A stretch of 64,000 nucleotides of DNA from Struthidea cinerea (GCA_013397865.1 VZTI01001819.1:931198-995197), one strand, 5' to 3'. Positions 49,701 to 62,866 are shown, counted from the first letter of the stretch. The notes: generated by a model not told the origin, from the letters alone. Numbers and translations: made by a program.

Positions 49701-50390
49701 GTAGACATGGCAGGAGTTGGGTGGCCTTTATCACAAATGGTTGGTAAGGTGAAAATCACAGATACAGAAGAAAATCAAACTAATTTAAAGATTAGTAGAG
49801 ACATACAAATATGTGCTTATTCGCCTAAAAATGGGAAATGGAATTTTAAATACACTGCTGGGTTTTTGACACTAGATGGCAACAGTATACATTAGAAATA
49901 CTGGATTGTCAACCAGTAAAAGTAAACTTTACTCAAGGAATTGAATGAAGGAGAATCCCAGAAATTGTTTTTAGAATAGATTTTGAATGAAATTAGAAAA
50001 ATATAAAGCATGTTTACAGTATCACATGTTTCTTCTATGAAGATATAAAACCTAGAGAAACTAATTTTCTACCAGAAAACCTTGTATCTACTCTGAGTTA
50101 GAATCTGCCCTTCCATGAAAGACTATTTATTAGAGATTCATCAGTCTAAATAAAGGTTAAATGTTGCTTTTACTGGCTGGATTATAAAGTCTGACAGTCA
50201 CAGGCCCCACTCCTTTCCCCCTCAACTTCCTCAACAAATTGGTGTATGCACAGTGTTTGAGAGCAGTTTTCTTTTATCATGAAATACATTTGTAGAATAT
50301 AAGAATCAAGTTTTCATTTGCAGCTCTTCTACTGAATAGTAGTGACATCATGCTGCATGACTAATTTAATTAAAAAAAAGTACTGAAACA
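43775..50390. other. Intergenic, no gene seen
   Basis: AT-rich non-coding sequence. Short open frames (for example 125 codons at 45610-45987 and 90 codons at 48196-48468) have no recognised domains or splice support. A patch at 46560-46830 is less AT-rich but unassigned. Confidence 0.45.
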
Positions 50391-50758
50391 TGTCGCTGTC
50401 ACGTCCGAGACGGGTAAAGAAAACGACATAGAGACCAGGCTTATGAACAAGTGGAAGCCCTTTAATAATTTTCTAACTACTTTTATAGGATAGATCGCAA
50501 AAAGTGTGTTAAATGTCAATAGGTAATTGCTTCCTCGGCCATCCACCCCTTGAGAGGATTGGCCAAGCCCTAAGATACCTATTCCAAAATATTTTCAAAG
50601 TCGAAGCCATAACAATCTTGCAAAACAGCTTGCGAGTGCAAGAAGTTTATAAAACTGTGACCTTGTTTAAAATAGTTTACATAGGAAAGACAGTCTTCTC
50701 ACAGAATATTGAGAAAAGGCTGAAGAATTTCTCTGCTTCTAGCTTTTTAGCACCTACA
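50391..50758 (-). mobile_element. Solo LTR, copy B (368 bp) with 6-bp target duplication
   Basis: Second copy of the 30586-30952 element. It begins TG and ends CA with GAAACA on both sides (50385-50390 and 50759-50764), a perfect 6-bp duplication that differs from that of copy A. The minus strand carries TATAAAAG (50487-50480) and ATTAAA (50466-50461), and ends GCGACA. It keeps more CpG than copy A near this end (for example 'cacgtccgagacggg' on plus), which suggests a younger or less decayed copy. There is no internal sequence. Confidence 0.88.
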
Positions 50759-51521
50759 GAAACACTTCAGCAAATTTCAATTTTGGTGTTAATTTGGGAG
50801 GAGAGATCACAGCTGCACTTCTCCTTTTACAGTGGTCTAAGTCTTTTGGTTTGGTTGATAGCATTAGCCAGTGAAGAGAAACAGAAGGATGTGACTTTCT
50901 GGCAATTCCTTTTGTTTTCCCAATATACTTGAGATACCATGTTCAGGAGGTAGCATGGATAGTCCTCTATAGGACTTCCCAGCTGCTCTGGGAAACCAGT
51001 CCTCACTGTTTGTTGGTTTAGATAATTTTTCTTAATATACCTTTCTCATTGCCAGGTTCCCAATGGTGTTGTTTAACATCCCACAAGAGGAGTCTAGAAT
51101 AATATTCTGTGATTCCATAGCACAACTTCTACAGTAAATGAGAACACTGGACTTTCAAATAATAGAATGGAACGTTTAAGGGTTAAAAAACACTGAGTAA
51201 AGTTCCTAGACCATTCATGAATATATCCTTTTAATATTGCTACCATTTTTAAAGAAAAAAAATACTTTTTTTTTGTAGCATATTCTGCTGAGCTGTGGAG
51301 CTATGCTTTTAATATTAGTACTATTTTGCAAGAAAAGAAAAACTTATTTATTTTGTACAATATGTTTCTAGGCTATGGATGAGTTTCCTGTAAAGCAAAT
51401 TGGACATTGACTGAATTAGCCTGCTGCAGAGTTTTCTGCAGGACTAAAGACATAGTAGTACTCATGGTTTTTCAGTAAAAGAATATAAAGAGATCCCTTT
51501 GTGGAACAAAGTGAGAATTGC

Positions 51522-51642
51522 CTTTTTTTCTTTCTTTATCTTTTTTTGTTTGGTTGGGGTTTTTTTTGTTTGTTTGGTTTTTTTTTTGTTTGTTTGTTTG
51601 TTTTGTTTTGTTTTGGTTTTTGTTGTTGTTGTTGTTGTTTTG
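51522..51642. repeat. T-rich (GTTT)n/(GTT)n low-complexity tract
   Basis: About 120 bases made only of T and G apart from a few bases at the start, including GTTT, TTTTG and GTT repeats. Seen directly. Confidence 0.92.
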
Positions 51643-52405
51643 GTATAAAATCATACAGTAGATATTTGGATCATGGGCACCAAAGCTATCTCCCCAACTG
51701 CAAGTGTTCCATCTATGCTGTCTTTTAAGTGGACTCTTCCTTCTACCTTCAAGCAGAAGCTCACTAAGCATGCACATTATCTATATTCAGGTCTGTGCTA
51801 TGGTTGGATAGCCTGTGTATCCAGAATTCAGGTTCTGAGTTTGCCAGTAGGTATTTCTGTGGAGAGAAATTATGTGGCATCAAGAACAGACAAACTTTTA
51901 ACCCAGTCTCAAAGGTTCAAAGTCCACAGGATAACTTCCAGTTCTCATGTGACTTTGTGGTGAGGTATGGCCTAAGGAAAATATTTTTTGGAGAAGAGAA
52001 ACAATGACCTTTCTTTACTGTTAGGTGAATATGGTAAGTACATATTTCACAGATGTGGAGCATGAGGCAGAAAGATTAAGTGAACAGCTCAAGGCTATAA
52101 AGAAAATTTTGTATCAGAGCCCAGATCAGAAGGGAGGAACTGCTGACTCCCAATGCTATGCTAAGATACCTCTCTCTGTTAAAATTGGCCTATGAATCAT
52201 CTTAAAAGCCAACAGTAATGCTTTATGAGTCTCAGCACTGCAGATGCTATTAGTCCTGTTGAGGAAGAAGGGACTTCTTTATCAATGTGCAGCAATAATC
52301 ATTCCTCACTCTTATAAGCATTTATAAATATTCAAACCATTCACAGTCAAAATCCAGCAAAACACATTGTATGCCAACCCTACCTGCCCAGGACTAAAAA
52401 AATGC

Positions 52406-52440
52406 TATTATTGTTATTGTTATTGTTATTTTTGTTTTTT
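52406..52440. repeat. (ATTGTT)n simple repeat
   Basis: Several copies of ATTGTT ending in a T-rich tail. Seen directly. Confidence 0.85.
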
Positions 52441-52814
52441 CAAAATGTAGTTTCCAAAACCTGTAAAAATGACTTTGCAGTCATGTCCACTTCCTGAAAA
52501 TGCCTTTATTTTCCTTCCTTAAGAGGTATTTATAAGATATTGTAAGGTCCTTGGTGGCAGCAGTGCACAGAGAGAAAAATATCCAAATGTGAGCCTTTGT
52601 ATTTCAGGACACATCTTCATTTGATTCTGAATAATAGTACCTGATTATTTTCTGTCCTGTTTCAGATATGAGAAGCTTTTTTGTCCCTGTCTTGTGAATA
52701 AAGTGTTTGTATATGAGGCTGTGGTGCTACAACTTGCAGAGAATATTCCAGTTCCCAAACCTTGCAGGATATAACTGGCTTCCCAAGAGTATGTTTTGGG
52801 ACCTAAGGGTTTGG

Positions 52815-53362
52815 AATCACGGAATAGTTAGAGTTAGAAGGGACCTCTGGAGACCATCCAGCCCAACCCCCCTGCCAAGGCAGGGTCAGCTAGAGCAGGA
52901 TATACAGGCCCATGTCCAGGTGGGTTTGAATGTCTCCAGAGAGGGAGACTCCACAACCTCCCTGGGCAGCAGTTCCAGTGCTCTGACAGCCTCAGTATAA
53001 AGACGTTCTTCCTCACATTGAGGTGAAACTTCTTGTGTTTTACTTTATGGCTATTGCTCCTCGTCCTGCTTCTGGGAACCACTGAAAAGAGTCTGGCACC
53101 ATCCTCTTGGCACGTGGCTTCGAGATATTCGTATGTATTGATGAGATTCCCTCTCAGTCTTCTCCAGACTGAGAAACAGGGGCAGCTCCTGCAGTCTCTC
53201 CTCATGAGAGAGATGCTCCAGACTCCTAATCATGTTTGTGGTCTCCTCTTCAGTTGCTCTTTATCTTTCTTGAACTGTGTAGACCAGAATTGAACACAAT
53301 ACTCCAGGTATGACTTCAGCAGGGTCGAGTAGAGGATGAGGATCACCTCCCTTGACCTGTGA
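52815..53362 (-). repeat. CR1 LINE 3' fragment
   Basis: Antisense CR1: 'tcacggaatagttagagtta', 'tccagcccaacccccctgcc', 'gggagactccacaacctccc', 'cttcctcacattgaggtgaa', 'gcagggtcgagtagaggatg'. Same subfamily pattern as 58541-58819, in the opposite orientation. Confidence 0.92.
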
Positions 53363-55086
53363 AATTCTTTTGGTTCAGTTACCTTCTCATCATTTAAGAT
53401 CAGTTGGATCACCTTGGTTGGCAGTTCCTAAACCAGGTGAATTTGGAACCAAAAGCCACATTTCTTCACTGGAGTAAATCAGGAGTAACTCCACTTAATG
53501 GTGCCACAATGGAGCGTGAGGAGGAAACAGGACAGAAATGTGATGAGGGAGGTTCCCTAGGCAGTCAAAGTTACTTACTTGATTACTAATTACTTGGTTG
53601 TCCATCTCCCTCTGAGCATAATAAGCTTCTTGGCAATTCTAGATTAGAAGGAGATTTTCCAATGTGTATGGGACATGATGGTAAACCCCAAGTAATCCAT
53701 ATCTCCATAGCTGTCAAAGCAGACAGCTCAGAGGGCATGGAGAAATCTAAGTCTCTGGCCTAGCACAGAAAAGGCTCTGAGATTTGATATTCTCTCTGAG
53801 TCATGAAGAGAATTATTGCTATAAAGGTACAAGGCCTGAAGCTTTATAGGTGATGGGGGAGATTTGCATACTTGAGTGTGAAATGCACTAAAATTGAGGA
53901 GAGAAACAATATGATGTTGCACACAGCCTCACTCACAAGCAGGCATTAAGCATAAAAGGGATCTAAAAGATGTCATCAGTGAGCTCTGAAATGACACTGT
54001 TAACTGTTGTGATGTCCGATGTCTCAAACATCCTACCACGTTCTCTCATCTGGCAACAAAAATGAGCTTTAGTGGGTTTTCACTTGACTTGCAGACATGA
54101 GCTCATGCAGATGCTTAGCAAGAAAATCTGTACATACTTGTTTACATTCAAGTATCATAGCTCATTAACTTGATGTCCTCAGAAAATAGCTTTTAATTAA
54201 TTGAATTTTTTTTAAAATCATAAATACAGTGCCAGATTTATAACTAAAATTAAATGCTGCATTCAAGGTCTATTTTCACAACAGAGAGATATGTAAAACT
54301 GTTTTACCTTAATCAATTAGTAGTATTTAGCCACCTGCATAACTAGCCACTTTGAAACTATCACTATTTGCATTTATTATATATGCAATGTCATATTTCC
54401 TTCTTCATTTAGCTGTTATCTCACTGAGTGTCCTTGGTTAAGTTACTTAAAACTTCAGTTGGCCATCATTGCATGGCTTGATTTAGCATAGGTATTCTGC
54501 TTTAAAGCTGCCTTTTTTCTGGATAACTTTCATCTGTTCTTTCTTAGTAATGAATCCCATATACATTATGAAATTTGTCCATAAACAGGTTAGCATAGGG
54601 CATTTAAGCATCAAGACTGTCATACCCTTTAGGAACTGTCATCACAAAATTTAAATTCTAATTAAAAAAAGGTTTCTCTAAAGTAATATTAGTTCTTTTT
54701 TCAGTAACTTTGTTTTGTAGCTGCTGCAAGTCACTTCAGACTTTTTAACAACTTCCAGTAACCAAATTGTTTACCTCTAACCAGTACACTGTGAGGAAAC
54801 CAGAGTACTGTAGATAGTGCTGGTGATTGTGCAAGTCTGTTCCTGCTGCCGTTCAGAAGGAGCAGACAAGAGTGCAACGCTAGCAGCCATTTGTTCAGTT
54901 TTTAGGTGTGACTATCCAACCCAGAAGTGATTTTGTAGCCCAGAAATTAGCAATGAATGAGAACCCCAAAATGCGAAGAAGGCTATTGTACTAGTAAAGA
55001 GGAATGTCAGATAAAAACTTGTGAAATAATCCATACCCTTTTCTGAAAGTGCAGAAATGCTGGTTCATGAGACTGCCTTGGAGCCT
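53363..55086. other. Intergenic, nothing recognised
   Basis: AT-rich non-coding sequence. No open frame with supporting features. Confidence 0.5.
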
Positions 55087-55676
55087 TGTTGTGGTCTAAC
55101 CTTAATCAGCAACTGAGCTACACGCAGCCACCCACTCACTCCCCCACCAGTGGGATGAGGGAGAGAATTGAAAGAGTAAAAGCTAGAAAACTCATGGGTT
55201 GAGAAAAAGTCAGTTTAATAGGTAAAAGAAAAAGCACCACACATGCATACAAAGCAAAACAAGAAATTAATTCACCACTTCCCATGAACAGGCAGGTGTT
55301 CAGCCATCCCCTGGAAAGCTGCATGTAATGGTGACTTGGAAAAACAAATGCCATCTCTCCAAACATTCCCCTCCTCCTTCTTCTTCCCCCAGCTCTTTAT
55401 GTACCGAGCATGTCACCATATGGTCTGAGATATCCCTTTGGTCAGTTTGGGTCACCTGTCCCTGTGGTGTCTCCACCCAATTCCCCACACACTGACAGCC
55501 CCGTCACCACTGTGGCACCATGGAAATCAGAAAAGGTGCAAGTGCTGCGCAAGTGCTGCTCAGTAACAACAAAAACATCCCTGTATATCAACACTGTTTT
55601 CAGCACAAATCCAGAAGTTAGGCCCTCACCAGCCATTGTGAAGAAAATTAACTCTACCCCAGCCAAAACCCTTACA
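55087..55676 (-). mobile_element. ERVL-type solo LTR (590 bp)
   Basis: On the minus strand it starts TGTAAGGGTTTTGGCTGGGG then AGAGTTAATTTTCTTC, and ends with GGTTAGACCACAACA, the layout of a common avian ERVL-type LTR. It starts TG and ends CA. The flanks AGCCT (55082-55086) and AGTCT (55677-55681) differ by one transition and fit a decayed 5-bp target duplication, as expected for ERVL. No internal region is attached. Confidence 0.78.
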
Positions 55677-58540
55677 AGTCTAATTCAGATAATTTTATCC
55701 TGGATATGTAAACTGTTGCCCTTTTTGAGTAGTATGATATTATTTCCTGACTCAGACTGACTTGAACTGTTACCACTAAACAAATGCCAGAGGCAAGCCC
55801 CAAAAACCCTTATATCCGTAGTGAAGAATGATGCATAGTTTGTAAAATGTTTAGGCATCCTTCACAGAGAAGAGTGCTGTTTAGGCGTATGGTGTTTGTA
55901 TTGTGATAGGTCTGTACAGTTTGTGTATTAACAGCAACAACAACAACACAGAAATTACAATGCTTAAACAATGTTAAATCTGCTTTGATGTTATTACCAT
56001 GTCTGAACAGCAAAAGTTTCAGAAAAAGATTTAATCAAGTACTTATACAAAAGCAGCTTTACTGTCATTTCATGGAATAAATCATTCTAATTATACTAGT
56101 ATTGAACTATAAATGCAGAATCAATGTAAATGATGCACAGCACTTTAGGTAACATTGTCACAGGAAGGCAGACTTCAGCCTACTTTACTTAAATAAATTC
56201 ATGTATGTGATTCCTTTATAAACAACCAACTAAGCAAACAAACCCATAATGAAACAGAAATAATGAATGACCTTATCACAGGATGCTTCAATTAAAAGTT
56301 ATAAAACTCCTATGGCAACTTCATGAGAAGAGTATGGAAATGCCACTTGAAAAAGGCCTCAAAAAAGAAGCAAGTTAGGGAAGGACCATCAGTACTTGCT
56401 CATCTCAGTTGTTCATAGTATTACCACTTGTACCCATCCAAGCTGAAACCAGGAGACCATGTTTACACCATAAAGCTAAATGGAGTCGGAGCACCTGACT
56501 GGCTGTACTGCTTGTTAACCTGGCTACTGGCATAGTTTGGTAAGCACAAACCAGGGAGACAGCCAGGCTCTGGCCCCTCTGTTTCAGGATGTAAGATAAT
56601 TTAGTGGTATGTCTGCAAACTGGCTTGTGACACTTGGCTACTCATGCTATAGAACTGTCTCTGCAGTGTCTGATTTATTAAAATAGTCACAGCCTAAGCA
56701 TCAAATGTCAGCCTCCTCCTGGCTTTTTACTAAGAATGAAGTGAAAGAAAAATACAGCTGTTTTCTCAGGGCAGAACACACAGACAGGCTTATTTTTTTC
56801 TAAAAAGGTATAAAGTTCTCATGCCTTTGAGGCAGATCTTCCAAACTGGTTGGCTTGGGATGGTGCGAAGGGACACTTAGCATTTTTGTCAAGCCTCCAG
56901 CAGAAAGAGAGAAAGAAAGAAAGAGAGAGAGAGAACGATAACATAGTGATAATCTGCGAAATACTTAGCTAAGAGGGAGGCTGGAATCACACAGAAAAAA
57001 AAAACCCAAACCAGAAAACTATTGTTGGGAGGCTGGAAGCAAAAAGGATAAGCAAAAGATTCAATTGTCTTAAGCTTGAGATCAGCTTCTTTTGTTCCAC
57101 TTATTCACTAGAGACTTTCTTATTCCCTCAGGAAATGAGACTGCTACAGATAAGTCTTCTTCAGTATTCTGCCTTAATTTAATCCTCAGAAATGTTGGAA
57201 AGAACTGTATGTGGTATGTAATTAAACATTGCACTAAAGCAGACATACAAGAGAGCTTAATAACGTTTTCCACATGATGTGGAAACAGATACGTCACTCT
57301 GTTGGTACTGTTTTTCCTACTCCTGGCAATATTTGCTATGACTAGCACTCTTTTCCATGGACTCCAAACACTAAAATAATTTGATTATTGCAGGATTTTT
57401 ACTGTGCAACTCTGATAAATAGGATTCCTCCTGATTTTCAGCTCAGTTTGTGGTTTGATCTTTGTGCATCCAAGCTCTCCCATTTAAGAAAAATCCTACA
57501 TGTCCTTTAAAAGAACCTGTACTCCCTTTCTTGCCTCAGAAATGTCACAAAAACATGGGGACATGTTGTTTACTTTCTGCTGTTGGCAGCGCTGAACTAT
57601 TGCTTACTATAACTGTCAGCATGTAGGAGAGTATTTTCAGAGCATTTTTCTAAATCTCCCTGTGATTTCCTTCAAACAGAGAAGCCAAAAGAGATTAGAC
57701 ACAACCATGGTGAGACTTCCCTTGGAGCAGATTGCAAGACTCACCTGTTTGCTAAAGGCTTTTTATAACTGCAAATAAATATGAGGAAAGCAAAAAATCA
57801 GGCAGTATTTCTTAGAATAAGTGATGATTCAGGAGCCAAGTGTCTGGTGAGTTTGATTTATAGAAATAACAGTGAAAATCCATCAGCTTGTACCTTAAAA
57901 ACAAATGTAGGAAAAGGTAGGATACCAAAATAACATTGACTATGACATATATCAATTACCAGTCTTAAATTCTCAATGTCTACTCTCGTAGTCTTCATTC
58001 CGTTTTCTTGTATAAACTCAGAAGATTTTTCTTGGCTTTAAATGAAATTTCAAATTTACATAAAATTTTGATTCTGTTAGCATATCTGTGAGAGGATTAA
58101 GACCAGCATTTTTTTTACCTAGTTCTGAGACATCTGAACACAGGATAATGCAAGTCTTACATTATTAGTGACAATTTCCATATTTTGCTTGTTTGTTTAG
58201 GGTTTTTTTTTACGTGAAAGGGGTAGATGAAAATGAGAAGTAAATTCACACCATATGAAGATTTTACCTAGTTGTGAAGGTTATCAACCAAACTTTACAC
58301 CACTAAGCATCAAACCACAAAACATTGCTAATTTAATTTCCGAAAATTTAAATTCTAAAATCATAAATCCAAGAGAAGGACTCCTTCTGAATGTGCTTGT
58401 ACAAAAATTCAGGAACTGAAAAACTGATTCTGGTCAATACCTCGTACCTTTTTTTCAAACGATTTTAAAGAAAGAGGAAAACGAAGGGAAAAGAGAAAGG
58501 GGATCCCATTAATCCATATAAATACCTCAAACCTGGGTGT
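55677..58540. other. Intergenic, nothing but simple repeats
   Basis: AT-rich non-coding sequence with a GA-rich tract (56901-56936) and a short (AAC)n at about 55935-55948. No gene found. Confidence 0.5.
56901..56936. repeat. GA-rich microsatellite
   Basis: GAAA and GA repeats on plus, seen directly. Confidence 0.9.
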
Positions 58541-58819
58541 CAAGAGGATGGTGCCAGATTCTTTTCAGTGGTGCCCAGAGACAGGACGAAGAGCAATGGC
58601 CATAAAGTAAAACACAAGAAGTTTCACCTCAGCGTGAGGGTGTCAGAGCACTGGAACTGCTGCCCAGGGAGGTTGTGGAGACTTCCTCTCTGGAGACATT
58701 CTAATCCCACCGGGAAGCGTTCCTGTGTAACCTGCTCTAGGTGACCCTGCTTGGCAGGGGCATTGGACTGGGTGATCTCCAGAGGTCCTGTCCAACCATA
58801 ACAATTCTGTCATTCTGAG
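58541..58819 (+). repeat. CR1 LINE 3' fragment
   Basis: Sense CR1 3' end: 'ggtgcccagagacaggacga', 'gtttcacctcagcgtgaggg', 'gaactgctgcccagggaggt', 'gactgggtgatctccagagg', ending in the tail 'aattctgtcattctg'. Moderately diverged. Confidence 0.93.
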
Positions 58820-61800
58820 AAGTAATACACAGTGCAGAACTTTCTAGCTGGTGGCAGCCAGCTAGAAAGAGGGGAGGGGAAGAGGCTATTTCTGGAATAA
58901 AAGGCTCATTCTTACAATGTGCACACCTACATGTTATCATGTCTATTGAAGGCTGTGTAATTACTTTCATCATCTTTTGGATGCTCTGATGAATGTTAAG
59001 AACTGCATTCATTGCAGTAGTTCAGACCTAGCAAAGGATGAAGGCATCTTTGCACCATCATTCATCTTTACCTTTATGCTCTGTATTTTGTGTTTCCAAA
59101 GGTTGTCACTGAGTTCCAGATGATGTGTCCCTTAGCGATGCAGCAATGGAGTTACCTTTTTCAGATTCTTGTTGGTGGCTGTACATGTAATTTTCCTGGG
59201 CTGCAACTTGTTCTGTTACAGCCTGTGACAAGTAGAGCTCGGTTACACTTGACTCCTTTGCAGCAGCTCAGGCACTGGGGGAAGCGAAACATCCCTCAAC
59301 TGCCTGCCAGTTGTCAAGTTAAATCAGGCAAATAAATTCCATGTCAGGTCAGTGCTTCCTGCAAATTCAGTGTTCAGAAAAGGTGATGCTTTCCTCAGAG
59401 GCAGGAAAGAACTTCACTAAACCAGTTCTCCCTTTGTTCGTATCAGTCACTTTTTCTTGGCCAAGCTTCTGTGAAGTATTGAGTGTGTGAATGCAGAGAC
59501 GGAACACGGGGTTTAGGCTGTTCTTTTAAGTCTCTGGTTCCTAGGTCGTTGTCTCACTTGACAAATATTCTGTTGCTGACAACTGAGCAATTAAACATCA
59601 GTTGAAAGGAGAAAAAGAATGCAAATTCTCTTTCAATTAATTGGAGAGTTTGTGACATCATTCAATGTCATAGTAGCTTTTTATCAACATGCATATCCTT
59701 ATTAATATGCCTATAAAGTAAGGAAATACTATTATTTCTGTTTCACCAATGAAATGTAACTAGAAAACATAGAGTGACTTGCTTAAATCCATTAAGATAG
59801 CAACAGAGGCAAGTTCAAAATTCTTAATTCTTCGATCACATTCTTTAACAATGAATATCCTTTCCTGTAAACAATTTTTATTCCTCTAACCTGTACTCTT
59901 CTCTCACAATTTTTGTATTTTAGACAGTTACTGAAGTTGTAACTGATATTTCTGGTTGTTGCTCTTTAGCTTATAATTTAGTTCTCAATCATAAAATCTA
60001 AAAAAAAAAAAAAATATTAAGACAAGAAATTAAAACTAAAATGGAAAACAATACTGTAATGGAGATGTTATTTTTAGCTGACAGAAGATTTTTTTTTAAA
60101 GCATGTTGGGGCAGACAGATTTATATCATATTATGCATTCCTGTTGAAATAATTTAAGAGAAACTGAATATCTTCTTATCATTCTACAAAAAAGTATATT
60201 CATTATTGATATTTTAACACTGAGCAACAGATACAATATCATCAAATGATCATCCAACTTCAATATTCCAGGAAAAAAACCACATCAGTAGATCCGTGAA
60301 AGAGACGCCCTCTGCAAAGGGCACTCAGAGGTTTCTGTCAAAGACACCTTTCACTCATGACATTCACAGGGCAGTTCCTTTTCCCTGCATAGCAGAATAT
60401 GGGACTTTCCCCAATGCTCAGCTTTAGGCCCACATCGAAGTTCCAAAATTCTGTTTGAGGTTTGGTATGTTGAATGCTTTCATTAATAGCATATGTGGAT
60501 GACAATTAGCTGCAAGGACCACAGAAGAGTAGAAAGATAATGTAGCTATATATATCATGATTCCCACATATGAAATTGATATCATCCACCTTTGATGAAG
60601 TGTCAATATAACATGGAAATCTCTTGAATTAACTTCTAGGATGGTTTGTCTTGAGAAACATAGGCTCAACCTGCATTAAATTAATGCATCTGAGTGAAAT
60701 CAATGAAAAAAAAAAAGTTTTAAATTTTTTGACCTTGGAGAGTATCTTTGTCGCTGGAGTTGGAAATTGATTTCTTAGCCATATAATCATGGACACATTC
60801 TTTATCCAGTGATTAAGGCACTGGGAATAGGTTAGTGTGGGTCCTGGATTTCAGTCCTTCATGCTAGTGCTGGTTCTCTACTGCATGTAGGAACAATACT
60901 GAGTGAACTCTGCTTGCTCTCTTGAAATTCGGACTCTGAGGAGCTTTTAAGACCTTAGTACTTCAGTCGGTAAGTAGGCTGTATACATTGCAAGCAATAT
61001 TACCTTATGTATGGTATGCATTGCATATATTCCTGCTTATGTCTCTGCCTAGTCATGTATATAAACATGAGTGAGCTGTGCTTCCAGTGTCTTGGTTTTT
61101 AATTCTGCAATTTCCTCAGTGTCCTCTTTGCTAAGTAATGGCTCAACTTCAACAGGGAATAGAAGTTATCACAGCCTCCTTCCTACGGCACTCCCTCAGA
61201 GAGGAAATTAATTCAGGTTTCCTGCTTTCTGGACCATTCTTACTTTGACCTTGTTTGGAATGAAAAGAGTGACTCCTGTATAGAATTTGGAAAATATTTA
61301 TGCTTGTGCTTAGGAGACAGTGCTGTGGATCCCTGGTACTACATCCTTGTGGCCCCCAGTCAAGGATCCAGCTCCAGAAAAAGGGATACTTTTGTAAAGA
61401 TCTACCCTGATGGAGTCCTACTGATGGGCTATAGGAAATTTTAAATACCCTTTATAAATTTTTACCTCTCTGCATAGAGATTACAAATTTAAAATGTGCA
61501 TTCCCATTTTCAGAACCTGCTACCAAATGTTTAGCTTCCAGCCTCCTTTAAAAGGTCTAGCCCATGGGCCTTAAACTAGATTGTGAAAGTCTGTGAACTT
61601 TTCATGTATCACGTTTCTTTTTCTGCTTCCTAAATCCAGGGAGTCAGTAAAATTGGGAAGCACATTTACATGAAGTATGACTCACTCTTTTAATTAAAAA
61701 ATTGGCAAAAAGTAATAGAGGGCATGCCTTTTTGGAGCATTCATTTTGCAAATTGCATTCGACTCCTGCCAAATTTCTGTCATCACTGTCAGTTATTTAG

Positions 61801-61960
61801 TCCCATTAGCAATATTTCTTTCGGTCTACCAGATCATAAGGGTTTGTGTTTCTAGTCACATGGGAATGATGTGTTCAGGTAGCTCCCTTTGTTATGAACT
61901 GGAATAAAGGGCCTAAACCAGGTGCGGATTCCACAAGTTTTCATTTGGAGTTGTAATGAT
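58820..61960. other. Intergenic, nothing recognised
   Basis: AT-rich non-coding sequence. An A-run lies at about 60001-60014. Short open frames have no support. Confidence 0.5.
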
Positions 61961-62534
61961 TGTGGCCAGCAAGTAGAGGGAGGTGATTCTCCCCCTCTAC
62001 TCCTCTTTCTTGGGTCCTGACCTGAAGCGCTCCATCCAGCTCTGGAGCACCCAATACAAGACGGACATGGACCTGCAGGAGCAAATCCAAAGGAGGACCA
62101 CAAAGATGATCAGAGGGCTGGAGCACCTCTCCTAGGAAGATAGGCTGGAGTTAGTGCTGTTCAGCCTGGAGAAGGGAAGGCTTCAGGGAGACCTTTAGAG
62201 CAGTCTTCCAGTACTTAAAGGGTAGGCTACAAAGAAAGCTGGAGAGGGACTTTTTACAAGGGCCTGTAGTGATAGGACAAGGAATGGCTTCAAACTGAGA
62301 GTGAAGGTTTAGATTCAGTTTTAGTGAGAAATTCTTTACTGTGATAGTGGTGAGGCACTGGAACAGGTTGCCCAGAGAAGCTGTGGATGGCCCAACCCTG
62401 GAAGGTCAGGGATGTTGAAGGCCAGGCTGGATGGGACTTTGAGCCACACAGTTTAGTGGAAGGTCACTGCTCCTGGCAGAGGCATTGAAACTAGAGCATC
62501 TTTATGGTCCCCTCCAACCCAACCCATTCTGTGA
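61961..62534 (+). repeat. CR1 LINE 3' end, interrupted by an ERV at its tail
   Basis: Sense CR1 from 'tgtggccagcaagtagaggg' through 'aggaggaccacaaagatgat', 'ctgttcagcctggagaaggg', to 'cccctccaacccaacccatt' and 'ctgtga'. The terminal repeat tail of CR1 is cut after about one unit by the LTR that starts at 62535. Confidence 0.93.
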
Positions 62535-62866
62535 TGTTGCGGTGCGCTTTCTCCCTCATTTTTGGTTTGTTCCAGTTTATGATGTTGTCAATTGGTTTGT
62601 TATCCCCTTTCCCATTTAAGTATTGTGTACACCCTGCTTTAGTATTGTATATGCCCTGCTTTAGTTGTCAATCTTTGTTGTACACCACCCTTTTCTCCTC
62701 CCCTTTCTGGAAAATTCCTTTCCCTCGATATCCCATTGGTTCCTTGGAATTTCTCCCTGCCTTAGGTTTCCCTTATTGGTTGATTGTATGCACCCCCGCC
62801 TGTAACTCCTCCCTTCCTCCTTCCCTATTGGCCCTGAGATTGTCACCTCCCCTTGTCCAACCCTCC

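Larger units (their letters stand above)
50759..52814. other. Intergenic with simple repeats
   Basis: No gene seen. It holds a long T/G simple repeat (51522-51642) and an (ATTGTT)n run (52406-52440). Confidence 0.5.

Noticed and set aside
30586..50758. The two similar 367-bp blocks as a segmental duplication
   Set aside because: Similarity stops exactly at TG/CA and each copy has its own perfect 6-bp flank repeat, which shows independent LTR insertions.
56440..56460. 'aagctgaaaccagg', like the antisense start of an ERVL LTR
   Set aside because: The match is only about 14 bases and the sequence before it does not continue as that LTR.
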